Assembly: GCF_012999535.1 (NCBI RefSeq)
Contig: NZ_JABBWV010000001.1
Coordinates: 1,116,001 to 1,180,000 of the forward strand
Origin: Microbispora sp. H11081
GTDB lineage: Bacteria > Actinomycetota > Actinomycetes > Streptosporangiales > Streptosporangiaceae
DNA length: 64,000 nucleotides
Direction: 5' to 3'
Shown here: piece by piece, positions 16,299 to 24,666 of the stretch
How the letters are laid out: every line of letters begins with the position of its first letter
How positions within the stretch are numbered: the first letter of the stretch is position 1
Notes under the pieces: generated by a model
Database searches by the model: none
The model's input: the letters and a program-made list of their open reading frames with translations, nothing else
What the model was told of the DNA's origin: nothing
Program-made: the position numbers and the translations under genes

Positions 16299-17522
16299 AT
16301 GTATGACGTGATCGTGGTGGGCGGCGGCGTCACCGGGGCCGCGAGCGCCGCACTGCTCGCGCGGGAGGGTCTGCGGGTCCTGGTGTGCGACCGCACCAGG
16401 CTGCCCGCCCCGGCCGTCTCCACCCACTTCTTCGGCCCCACGACGCTGTCCTTCCTGGACAGGCTCGGCGTGCTGGACGAGGTCCTCGCCACCGGCGCGC
16501 CACCGCTGCGGCGCTGGCACCTGGAGGTCGAGGGCGGGTACTACGGCGCGCCCATGCTGCCCCGCTCGCCGTACCACTACAACCTGTGCGTACGCCGCGA
16601 GACCCTCAGCGGGGTCCTGCTGCGCGCCGCGAGCAGGCACGGGGCCGAGATCAGGGAACGCAGCCCGGTGGGGTCCCTGCGCTGGGACGGTGACCAGGTC
16701 ATCGGGATCGAGGGCGCGGGGTGGTCGGAGAAGGCCAGGATCGTCGTGGGCGCGGACGGGCGGGGATCCGCGATCGCCCGTCAGGCCGGCGCGGCCACGA
16801 CCTTCGACGCCGGAGCCATGCGCTGCACGTTCCACGCCTACTGGGAGGACGTCGTCCCCCTGCCGGCGCCCGCGCTCGAACTGTGGCACGACGACGGCCA
16901 CGTGCTCCAGGTCGGCCCGTGCGACGGCGGGCGGTGGGTGATCATGTTGTCGGCGCCCATGGGGGAGTACGCCGCCCTGCGGGGAGACGAGGGGTACGAG
17001 CGCCTGCTCCGGTCGATCCCCGCGATGGCGGACCGGTTGCGCACGGCACGGCGGGTCTCGCCCGTGTACGCGTCGAAGAGCCTGCGGAACTTCCACCGCG
17101 AGCCCGCGGGGCCGGGCTGGCGGCTGGCGGGCGACGCCTACTGCCACAAGGACCCGCTGTTCGGCGCGGGCATCACCGACGGCTGCGCGGCGGCGGAGGC
17201 GCTCGCCGCCACCGCGCCACTCGCGATGGACGGCGACACGCCGCAGGCCAGGGAGAGTTACGCGGCCACCCTGGACGAGCGCGTCGGGGGCAAGGTCCGC
17301 GCGGGTCTCGCGGGGCTGCGCATCGACCCGCCGGAGCCCGGCCAGCTCGCCTGGATCCGCGGCGTGCTCGCCCATCCCGGGCTGGCGCTGGAGATGACCC
17401 GCCGCTGCTCCGAACTGTTCGCCGGGCTCCCGGCGGACCGGCGCGACTTCTGGCAGCGGGTCGCCGACGGCGCCTCGGAGGTGCTCGGCCTGCCCCCGGC
17501 GGCCTCCGTGGACCCGCCGTGA
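16299..17522 (+). CDS. FAD-dependent oxidoreductase (geranylgeranyl reductase/halogenase-like)
   Basis: A 407-residue flavoprotein. The FAD dinucleotide motif VVGGGVTGAASAALLAREG is at residues 6-24, an arginine (VRRETLSGVLL) follows, then VGADGRGSAIAR, and the second FAD motif GDAYCHKDPLFGAGITDG is near residue 280. This is the p-hydroxybenzoate-hydroxylase superfamily that includes monooxygenases, halogenases and reductases. The halogenase WxWxIP signature is not visible. ATG 16299 follows GAGGAGCGG. In this operon it probably oxidises or reduces the peptide product. Confidence 0.85.
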   Translation: MYDVIVVGGGVTGAASAALLAREGLRVLVCDRTRLPAPAVSTHFFGPTTLSFLDRLGVLDEVLATGAPPLRRWHLEVEGGYYGAPMLPRSPYHYNLCVRRETLSGVLLRAASRHGAEIRERSPVGSLRWDGDQVIGIEGAGWSEKARIVVGADGRGSAIARQAGAATTFDAGAMRCTFHAYWEDVVPLPAPALELWHDDGHVLQVGPCDGGRWVIMLSAPMGEYAALRGDEGYERLLRSIPAMADRLRTARRVSPVYASKSLRNFHREPAGPGWRLAGDAYCHKDPLFGAGITDGCAAAEALAATAPLAMDGDTPQARESYAATLDERVGGKVRAGLAGLRIDPPEPGQLAWIRGVLAHPGLALEMTRRCSELFAGLPADRRDFWQRVADGASEVLGLPPAASVDPP

Positions 17523-18922
17523 CCACCGTTCCCGGCTACCTGGCCGGGCACGCCGAGGATCTCGTGGCGCTGCAGGCCCGGGTCGCCCATGCCCGCTGGC
17601 TCGCCGCGACGGGGCAGAGCGAGGACCACCCGGCGCCGCCGGAGGGCGGCCTCACCTGGCTGACCGGCGGCGGGCTCGTGCATCTGGCGCTGGAGCACGG
17701 CGACCTGCACTACGCGGGGGAACTGGTCCTGTGGTACTTCCGCGTCCGGCTGACGGAGGCGACCGCGCGGCTGCGGTCGCTGCAGCGCACCGTCACCGCC
17801 GACGCCTGCGGCAGGACGCTCACCCACGGTGAGCTGGTCGCCCTCTCGCGGACCGTCACCGACGACCGGCGGCGCGCCGAGGTCCTGGCCGCCCTGGCGG
17901 ACGTCGGCGAGCGGCTGCGCGAGGGCCGGCGGCGCTGGCTCGACGCGTACGCCGAGGCGCGGGCCGAGCTGGGATTCCCGGCACACGCCGCGCTGGTGCG
18001 GGCGCTGCACCCGGAGGTGGACCGGTTCGTGGCCCACGCCCGCGACTGGCTGGACGCCACGCGGGCCGGGTTCCTCAGGCGATGGGACGACTGGCGGGCA
18101 CGCGACGCGATCTCCACGCCGTCCATGGGGGACGCCCGCCAGGTCGCCGCACGCGCCGTACTGCCCGAGGGCGCCCGCGGCGCGCTCGAGAGCGTCCGCT
18201 CCACCGTGCGCCAGTGGGGTTTCGGCCGATGCCTCGAACGCGTCCTCGTCGACGACGTCGCACGGCCCGGCAAGTCGGGCACGGCGTTCTGCTCGCCTGT
18301 CGCGCCGCCGGTCGACGTGCGGGTGTCCACCACCCCGGGCACGACGCTGGGGCACTACGCCACGCTGCTGCACGAGTTCGGGCACGCGCTGCACTTCACC
18401 GCGGGCACCCGGCACCCCGCCGACCTGTGGCGCACGCACCCGGCGCTGACCGAGGCGTTCGGCTTCACCCTGGAACGGGTCGTCAGGCGGCCGGACTGGC
18501 AGCGGCGCCACCTCGGCGTCACGGTGGACGCCGAGTCCGTGGAGCGCCTGGCCTTCGCGCGCGAGCACGTCCGGCGCCTGGTGGCGACCAGCCTCTGCTA
18601 CGAGATGGCCGTGCACGACGGCCACCCGGACCCGGCCGCCGAGTACGTGCGCTCGTACGAGCGGGAGTTCGGCGTCGCGGTGGACCGGGGCGCCGCGTGG
18701 GACCGGATGCAGACGTACCTGGAGGGCAAGCCCTGCTACCCGCTGGTGTATCACCAGGCGTTCATGCTGCGCGAGACGCTGTGGGACCACCTGGCCGGGC
18801 GGGCGGGGGAGCGGTGGTACGCGGGCCGGGACGCCGGGCCGGCCATGCGGGAGGTCTTCCGCGGGTTCGCCGAGGGTGGCGGCGCGGAGGAATGGCTGTC
18901 ACCCGGCGGCGTCCCGCTCTGA
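17519..18922 (+). CDS. M3-like zinc metallopeptidase
   Basis: A 467-residue, mainly helical protein with LLHEFGHALHF (zinc HExxH) and ALTEAFGF about 28 residues later, which supplies the third ligand as in M3/oligoendopeptidase-like enzymes. The N-terminal half has no close family in my reading. GTG 17519 overlaps the preceding stop (GTGA). It probably degrades or matures small peptides in the cytoplasm, perhaps the cleaved leader. The gene ends head-on into the aminopeptidase gene with a 24-base overlap. Confidence 0.8.
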   Translation: MTTVPGYLAGHAEDLVALQARVAHARWLAATGQSEDHPAPPEGGLTWLTGGGLVHLALEHGDLHYAGELVLWYFRVRLTEATARLRSLQRTVTADACGRTLTHGELVALSRTVTDDRRRAEVLAALADVGERLREGRRRWLDAYAEARAELGFPAHAALVRALHPEVDRFVAHARDWLDATRAGFLRRWDDWRARDAISTPSMGDARQVAARAVLPEGARGALESVRSTVRQWGFGRCLERVLVDDVARPGKSGTAFCSPVAPPVDVRVSTTPGTTLGHYATLLHEFGHALHFTAGTRHPADLWRTHPALTEAFGFTLERVVRRPDWQRRHLGVTVDAESVERLAFAREHVRRLVATSLCYEMAVHDGHPDPAAEYVRSYEREFGVAVDRGAAWDRMQTYLEGKPCYPLVYHQAFMLRETLWDHLAGRAGERWYAGRDAGPAMREVFRGFAEGGGAEEWLSPGGVPL

Positions 18923-21325
18923 CAGGTCCACGGCGAGGGCGAGCTCGGCCCTGGCGGCGCCGGTCAGCCTGACGAACCGGTCGTCGGACGGCAGACGGTC
19001 GATCAGGCGGTCGATCACTGTCAGCGTGTGTCGTGAGACCGCCCAGGAGGGGAACAACCGGACGGCGATCGTACGGGCAGGTTCCCGGTCTCCCGCGGCG
19101 GCCAGCAGCGGGGGGACGTCCCGCGCGTAACGCCCCGCGAACGGCGCGAGCAGGTGATGATGCGCGGGGTGGGCGAAGCCCTCGGCCAGCGCGCGCACCC
19201 GCGCGACGCTCTCGCTGCCCAGCATGGTCGTCCACGCCTGCTCCTTGGCCGCCGCGGTGGGCGCCGACGCCCTGAGCCCCTCGGCGAGCCGGTCTCCCAC
19301 GGCGGTGAAGGCGCCCATGACGTCCTCCAGGGGCTCGCCGTGCGCGACCAGGCACCGGGCGAGCCTGCGGCGCGACGCGTCGTCCACGTCGAACGGCGCC
19401 GCTCCGTGGAACCACTCGCGCACCGTGCCGACGTGAACGGGCGTCAGCGCCGCGTCCGCGACGGCCCGCGCCGCCGCCAGCCTCTGGTCCGCGTCGCCGT
19501 CCGGGGTGTCGACGACGTCCAGCAGGTGGCCCACGTACGAGGGCCAGCCGTGGGCGCGGGCCCAGCCCTGCTCGGTGTAGGACGCGAGCACGGTGGCGGC
19601 CCGGACGAGGAGCCGCTGGAACACGCCGATCTGCGTCTCCGCCGTAAGTCCGTTGAGGACCATCGTCAGGAAACGTCGCGGCGGCAGCTCCCCGTGCCTG
19701 ACCATGTCCCAGGCCGCCGTCCAGCAGAGCGAGCGGGCCATCGGATCGGCCAGCCGGCCGATCCGGTGGACGACCTCCTCCGTCGAGCGCGGGTCCAGCA
19801 CGATCCGGCAGTACGTCAGGTCGCCGTCGTTGGGCAGCACCAGCGCGCCCGACCGGCCGCCGACGAGCGCGTCCACGCTCGTACGGGGGCTGTCGGCGTC
19901 GAGTTCGTGCCTCCGCACGAGGACCAGGTCGCCCTTGCGGTCATGCGCGTAGACGCCCACCGCGAGACGGTGCGGCCGGGGCGATCCGTCCTGGAGCAGG
20001 TCGAAGCGCGTGAAGCACCCGGTCTCGTCGACGTCGAAGTCGGCCCGCACCTCGGTGAGCCCGGCCGTCAGCAGCCAGGCGTCCGTCCAGGCGGTCAGGT
20101 CCCCGCCGCCCGCCTTCTCCAGGGCGGCGAGCATCTCCGCACGGCCGGCCGTGCCGTAGGAGTGGTGCGCGAAGTAGCGCCGCATGCCGTCCAGGAACCC
20201 GTCGAGCCCCAGGCGGGCCACGAGCTGGCGCAGCACGCTCGCGCCCTTGTGATAGGTCAGCGCGTCGAAGGCCGACCCGGCCGCGTCCACGTCGGGGACG
20301 CCGGTCACGACCGGGTGGGTGGAGGGCGACTGGTCGAGCAGGTACGCGTGCGCCTTCTTGCCCGCGGCGAAGTCGGCCCAGGCGCCGGCGTCCCCCGTGA
20401 GCCGGGTCAGCGCGTGGACGCCCGCCCAGGTGGCGAACGCCTCGCTCAGCCACAGGTCGTCCCACCAGCGCAGCGTGACGAGGTCGCCGAACCACTGGTG
20501 GGAGATCTCGTGAAAGATCATCTCGTCCCTGCGGCGGTGCGCGTACCTGGTCACCGCCCGGTCGAACACGAACGTCTCCGCGGCGAACACGCAGGCGGCG
20601 TTCTCCATGGCGCCGAAGTTGAACTCGGGGACGAAGCACAGGTCGAGCTTCCGGAACGGATAGGGCGTCGCGAACGCCTCGGCGAAGAACGCCACCCCCG
20701 CCCCGAGCCGCTCCAGCAGCACGGCCGGGTCGACGTGCGCCGCCAGGGAACGCCGGGCGTGCACCCCCAGGGGCACGGCGCCTTCCGGGTCCGCCGTCCA
20801 CGACGCCCACGGGCCCGCCGCCACGGCCACCACGTACGTGCTGATCGGCGGGGTGGGCGCGAACCTGTGGACGCCGGTCGCGGGCGGGTCGCCGAGCGGG
20901 GCGTTGGACACCGCGGTCCATCCGTCCGGAGCGGTCACGCTGATCGTGAAGGGCGCCTTGAGGTCGGGCTGGTCGAAGCAGGCGAACACCCGGGGGGCGT
21001 GGCCGGGCTGCAGGTGGCTGTAGACGTACACCTGCCGATCGGCCGGGTCCGTGTACCGGTGCAGGCCCTCGCCGCCGGTGGAGAAGTCGTAGTCCGCTTC
21101 CACGGTCAGCTCGTTGCGGGCCGCCAGGCCGGGCAGGAGGATCCGTCCCGCGCCGTCGTACTCGACCGGCCGGCCGTTGAGCACGGCGGAACGCACCCGT
21201 CTCGGCAGCGCGTCCGCCCAGCTTGAGGCGCCCGGCCGGGCGCAGGTGAAGCGGATCGTGCTCCTGGAGCGGAACACCGGCTCCCCGGTCCGGCTCAGAT
21301 CGACGTGCAGGTCGTACGACCGCAC
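18899..21325 (-). CDS. pepN: M1-family aminopeptidase N
   Basis: An 808-residue or longer zinc aminopeptidase. GAMEN (238-242) binds the free N-terminus, HEISH (272-276) plus Glu295 bind zinc, and an ERAP1-like C-terminal domain follows. It removes N-terminal residues from peptides. The family usually begins about 20 residues earlier with an LTxAEAxERA segment. Here that segment (PLTHAEAKERGALLRVRSYD) is encoded upstream of GTG 21325, in frame and without an ATG, GTG or TTG. A perfect AGGAGG lies seven bases before an in-frame ATT at 21382, so the true start may be ATT 21382 or CTG 21367. It could complete degradation or trimming of the neighbouring peptide. Confidence 0.92.
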   Translation of the reverse strand: MRSYDLHVDLSRTGEPVFRSRSTIRFTCARPGASSWADALPRRVRSAVLNGRPVEYDGAGRILLPGLAARNELTVEADYDFSTGGEGLHRYTDPADRQVYVYSHLQPGHAPRVFACFDQPDLKAPFTISVTAPDGWTAVSNAPLGDPPATGVHRFAPTPPISTYVVAVAAGPWASWTADPEGAVPLGVHARRSLAAHVDPAVLLERLGAGVAFFAEAFATPYPFRKLDLCFVPEFNFGAMENAACVFAAETFVFDRAVTRYAHRRRDEMIFHEISHQWFGDLVTLRWWDDLWLSEAFATWAGVHALTRLTGDAGAWADFAAGKKAHAYLLDQSPSTHPVVTGVPDVDAAGSAFDALTYHKGASVLRQLVARLGLDGFLDGMRRYFAHHSYGTAGRAEMLAALEKAGGGDLTAWTDAWLLTAGLTEVRADFDVDETGCFTRFDLLQDGSPRPHRLAVGVYAHDRKGDLVLVRRHELDADSPRTSVDALVGGRSGALVLPNDGDLTYCRIVLDPRSTEEVVHRIGRLADPMARSLCWTAAWDMVRHGELPPRRFLTMVLNGLTAETQIGVFQRLLVRAATVLASYTEQGWARAHGWPSYVGHLLDVVDTPDGDADQRLAAARAVADAALTPVHVGTVREWFHGAAPFDVDDASRRRLARCLVAHGEPLEDVMGAFTAVGDRLAEGLRASAPTAAAKEQAWTTMLGSESVARVRALAEGFAHPAHHHLLAPFAGRYARDVPPLLAAAGDREPARTIAVRLFPSWAVSRHTLTVIDRLIDRLPSDDRFVRLTGAARAELALAVDLSERDAAG

Positions 21326-21477
21326 GCGCAGCAGGGCGCCGCGCTCCTTCGCCTCGGCGTGGGTCAGCGGGGGACGCGGAATGACGAGACCTCCTGCGCG
21401 GAAGGGTTGTCTAGACTCGTGGGTGATGCGGCCGGGTGATCCACGCCCGGGGCGCTTAGGGAGAGGACCCGATCGCC

Positions 21478-21867
21478 ATGGCCGAGCACGCCGAGCCCGT
21501 GCTGCTGCCGCATGAGAACCTTCCCGCGGTCGAGCCCGGCGTGCCGCGCCCTGCGCGGGTGACGGAGCCGTTGACCAGGGAGCAGAGCATCGCGCTCGCC
21601 GCGGGCTTCAAGGCGCTCGGCGACCCCGTACGGCTGCGGCTGCTCTCGCTCGTCGCCTCTCACCTCGACGGCGAGGCGTGCGTGTGCGACCTCGTCGGGG
21701 CGTTCGACCTCACCCAGCCGACCATCAGCCATCACCTCAGGGTTCTCCGGGACGCCGGGCTCGTCACGTCGACCCGACGGGGCACGTGGGTCTACTACCG
21801 GGTCGTGCCCGAGGCGCTCACCGCACTGACGGGCATCATCGCCCTGCCTTCCGCCGTCGCGCGATAG
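21478..21867 (+). CDS. arsR: ArsR-family metal(loid)-sensing repressor
   Basis: A 129-residue winged helix-turn-helix protein: FKALGDPVRLRLLSLVASHLDGEACVCDLVGAFDLTQPTISHHLRVLRDAGLVTSTRRGTWVYYRV. The C68-V-C70 pair at the start of the recognition region is the As(III)/Sb(III)-type site of classical ArsR; the third Cys of the E. coli protein is replaced. Metal binding releases DNA. ATG 21478 follows GGGAGAGGA. It is divergent from pepN and precedes the CobW gene. It is the natural candidate for the ATTGAT-N4-ATCAAT dyads at 9132-9147 and 21958-21973 (inference). Confidence 0.9.
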   Translation: MAEHAEPVLLPHENLPAVEPGVPRPARVTEPLTREQSIALAAGFKALGDPVRLRLLSLVASHLDGEACVCDLVGAFDLTQPTISHHLRVLRDAGLVTSTRRGTWVYYRVVPEALTALTGIIALPSAVAR

Positions 21868-22183
21868 GCGATCCGGCGGGCGCCGCTGCCGTCATTACGG
21901 AAATGACGCACGATTGATTTCAGGCACGAATAGATTCGTGTTAATTGTAGCATCTATATTGATTGTCATCAATACCCCTTTTTGGTGCGATCTCGCGGCA
22001 TTGTTAATCATTTGTTGCCTGGCGTCAAGGATCTTGACCTCGGGGAACAGAGGTTGTTAGCTGGCTGCGGATGGCGGATCACCGACACCACTTCGAGACC
22101 CTGTGACGCGAATACTCACTCATGCCGTGCCATGCGGCGATATCTGTACGGAGCACCGTTACCAGAAGTGAGGCGAACGCCGG
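21868..22183 (+). promoter_or_regulatory. AT-rich control region of the CobW/ArsM-ArsN unit
   Basis: Three perfect inverted repeats occur: CACGAAT-AG-ATTCGTG (21925-21940), TATTGAT-TGTC-ATCAATA (21957-21974) and GTCAAG-GAT-CTTGAC (22024-22038). The last overlaps a -35-like TTGACC (22034-22039), with TTAGCT 17 bases on. The second and third repeat the arms seen at the OPT promoter (9131-9148 and 9076-9090). No gene is visible in the 316 bases. Confidence 0.7.
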
Positions 22184-23284
22184 TTGATCACCTTCATGAC
22201 CTTGAGCGGTTTTCTCGGGGCGGGCAAGACCACCACTCTGGTCGCGATCGCGAAACATCTCCAGTCGCAGGGCCGCAGGGTCGCGGTCATCACCAACGAC
22301 CAGGGCACGGAACTGGTGGACACCCAGCTCGCCAGGTCCGAGATCGCGGAGGCCGGCGAGGTCACGGGCGGCTGTTTCTGCTGCCGGTTCGAGGACCTGC
22401 TGACCGTCGCGCAGCGCCTGGTCGACGGCCACCACGTCGACACGCTGCTCGCCGAGGCGGTGGGCAGTTGCACCGATCTGCAGGCCACCGTCATCCGGCC
22501 GCTCAGCGCTCACTACGGCGAACGTTTCAGGCCCGCCCCCCTCCTGGTCGTCGTCGAGCCGGACAGGCTCGCCGCCCTTCGTACGTCGCTGCCGCTGGAC
22601 GACGCGGAGTCGGACATGTCCTACCTGTTCGGCAAGCAGTTACAGGAAGCCGACGTGATCGCGCTCAACAAGATCGATCTGCTCGGCGCGGCGGAGGCTG
22701 CCGCCGTCACCGCGGATCTGCGCGAGCGGTACCCCACGGCCACCGTGGTCGGCTACTCGGCGAAAACCGGCGAAGGGCTGGACCGGCTGGTGTCCCTGTG
22801 GCTGGGCGCGGAGCCCGCCGGGCGCGGCCTCGACATCGACTACGACCGCTACGCCAACGCCGAGGCCGCGCTGGCGTGGCTGAACCTCAGCCTGGACGTG
22901 ACGGCGGCGGAGGGCTTCGACCCGGACACCTGGGCCCGTGCGCTGCTGGAGCACCTGTCCGCGACCGCCGCCGGCAACGGCTGGCTGATCGGCCACGTGA
23001 AGGTCAGCCTCGAGTCCGCCGGCGAGCTGAGCAAGGTGAGCGTGACCGCGGGCGGCGCCGAGCCGACCGTGGACGCCGTCGCGGGCAGGACGTTCACCGA
23101 GGCGCGGGCGCGGCTCAACGCCCGCGTCGCGTGCGAGCCCGCCGAACTCGACGCCGCGGTGGCCGAGGCGGTGAAGGCGGTGTGCGCCGCCACCGGCACA
23201 TCGGCCGTGCAGAGCGCCGGCGTGCCGTCCTTCAAACCCGGCTACCCGCGTCCCACCTACCGGATCCCCGCCACGGCAGGATGA
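22184..23284 (+). CDS. CobW/G3E-family GTPase (metallochaperone)
   Basis: A 366-residue P-loop GTPase. Walker A is SGFLGAGKTTT (8-18), the metal-binding GGCFCC motif has Cys64, 66 and 67, and NKID is near residue 160. A CobW C-terminal domain follows. G3E proteins use GTP to insert or traffic Zn, Co or Ni to target enzymes. TTG 22184 follows GTGAGGCG; ATG 22196 is an alternative. Its promoter shares operators with the RiPP operon, so it may metallate a RiPP enzyme or respond to the same metal. Confidence 0.88.
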   Translation: MITFMTLSGFLGAGKTTTLVAIAKHLQSQGRRVAVITNDQGTELVDTQLARSEIAEAGEVTGGCFCCRFEDLLTVAQRLVDGHHVDTLLAEAVGSCTDLQATVIRPLSAHYGERFRPAPLLVVVEPDRLAALRTSLPLDDAESDMSYLFGKQLQEADVIALNKIDLLGAAEAAAVTADLRERYPTATVVGYSAKTGEGLDRLVSLWLGAEPAGRGLDIDYDRYANAEAALAWLNLSLDVTAAEGFDPDTWARALLEHLSATAAGNGWLIGHVKVSLESAGELSKVSVTAGGAEPTVDAVAGRTFTEARARLNARVACEPAELDAAVAEAVKAVCAATGTSAVQSAGVPSFKPGYPRPTYRIPATAG

Positions 23285-23347
23285 GGTGAAGTCGCGGGGG
23301 CGACCTGGGCTCGCCGCCGCACCCGTCCGCCCGTGAAGGAGGCCGCC

Positions 23348-24562
23348 GTGGCTCACGAGGAGATCGTCGACCGCTACTCCAGGTTCGCCAGGAACGCGAT
23401 GACCGGCCGGCCCGCCCACGCCTCCTTCGGCGAGGGCTGCGCCGGCGCCGCCGGCTACGACGACGACACCGCCCTGCCCGACGGCGCCCTGCGCGCCAGC
23501 CTGGGCTGCGGCGACCCCGTCGCCGTCGCCGACCTGCACGAGGGCGACGTCGTGCTCGACCTCGGCTCCGGCGGCGGGATCGACGTCCTGCTGTCCGCCC
23601 GCCGCGTCGGCCCCACCGGCAGGGTCTACGGCCTCGACGCCAGCCCCGACATGCTGAAACTCGCCCGCGACAACGCCGCACAGGCCGGTGTGACCAACAC
23701 CGAGTTCCTGCACGGCACCATCGAGCGCATCCCGCTGCCCGGCCGTACGGTCGACGTGGTCATCTCCAACTGCGTCATCAACCTGTCCGACGACAAGGCC
23801 GCCACCCTGGCGGAGGCGTTCCGGGTCCTGCGCCCCGGCGGCCGGTTCGGCGTCAGCGACGTCGTCACCGAGGACGGCGTCACGGATCAGGACCGGCGCC
23901 GCCGCACGGAGACCCGCATCGGTTGCACGGCGGGATCGCTGACCGTCGGCGAATACCGCACTCTGCTCACGAACGCCGGCTTCACCGGCGTCACCATCAC
24001 CCCGACCACCGACCACGGCGACGGCGTCCACTCCGCCATCGTCAAGGCCGGCAAGCCTTCCGTCGCCCCCGGCTTCGAGATCCGTCCCATGCGGGACGCG
24101 GACGCCGCCCAGGTCCTGGAGGTCTACCAACTCGGCCTCGACACCGGCCACGCCAGCTTCGAGACCACCGCCCCGGCGTGGGAGACGTTCAGTTCCGCCC
24201 GCCTCGGCCACCTGCGCTACGTCGTCGCCGACACCCGTACGGACCGGGTGGTCGCCTGGGTGGCCGCCTCCCGCGTCTCCGCCCGTCCCGTCTACGCCGG
24301 CGTCGTCGAGCACAGCATCTACGTCCACCCCGATTACGGCTCCCGGGGCCTGGGCCGTGCCCTTCTGAACGCCTTCGTCGCCGCCAGCGAGGACGCCGGC
24401 GTCTGGACCATCCAATCCGGCGTGTTCCCCGAGAACACCGCCAGCCTCGCCCTGCACCAGGCGGCCGGCTTCCGCGTCCTCGGGACCCGGGAGCGCATCG
24501 GCCGTCATCACGGCGTCTGGCGCGACGTCCTCATGATCGAACGCCGCAGCACCGCCATCTGA
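23348..24562 (+). CDS. arsM-arsN: Arsenite methyltransferase fused to ArsN-like N-acetyltransferase
   Basis: A 404-residue two-domain protein. Residues 1-235 match bacterial ArsM: LGCGDP (Cys54), DLGSGGGIDVLLSARRVG, SNCVINLS (Cys142), FGVSDVV and RIGCTAGSL (Cys193), with an extra Cys31. This domain methylates As(III) using SAM. Residues 243-400 are a GNAT domain of the phosphinothricin-acetyltransferase type (GVVEHSIYVHPDYGSRGLGRALL; NTASLALHQAAGFRVLGTRERIGRHHGVWRDVLM), like ArsN1, which acetylates arsinothricin. GTG 23348 follows AAGGAGG by five bases. It lies 63 bases after the CobW gene and is probably co-transcribed. Confidence 0.9.
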   Translation: MAHEEIVDRYSRFARNAMTGRPAHASFGEGCAGAAGYDDDTALPDGALRASLGCGDPVAVADLHEGDVVLDLGSGGGIDVLLSARRVGPTGRVYGLDASPDMLKLARDNAAQAGVTNTEFLHGTIERIPLPGRTVDVVISNCVINLSDDKAATLAEAFRVLRPGGRFGVSDVVTEDGVTDQDRRRRTETRIGCTAGSLTVGEYRTLLTNAGFTGVTITPTTDHGDGVHSAIVKAGKPSVAPGFEIRPMRDADAAQVLEVYQLGLDTGHASFETTAPAWETFSSARLGHLRYVVADTRTDRVVAWVAASRVSARPVYAGVVEHSIYVHPDYGSRGLGRALLNAFVAASEDAGVWTIQSGVFPENTASLALHQAAGFRVLGTRERIGRHHGVWRDVLMIERRSTAI

Positions 24563-24666
24563 CTCCCCGCGGCGTGCATGCGGGCCGAAATCGGGTTGTC
24601 TGGATCGACGTCCGGCCTGTGCTCGCACGACAGTGCTGTCGCTCGCGCGGGACGTGGCGCCGGAGT

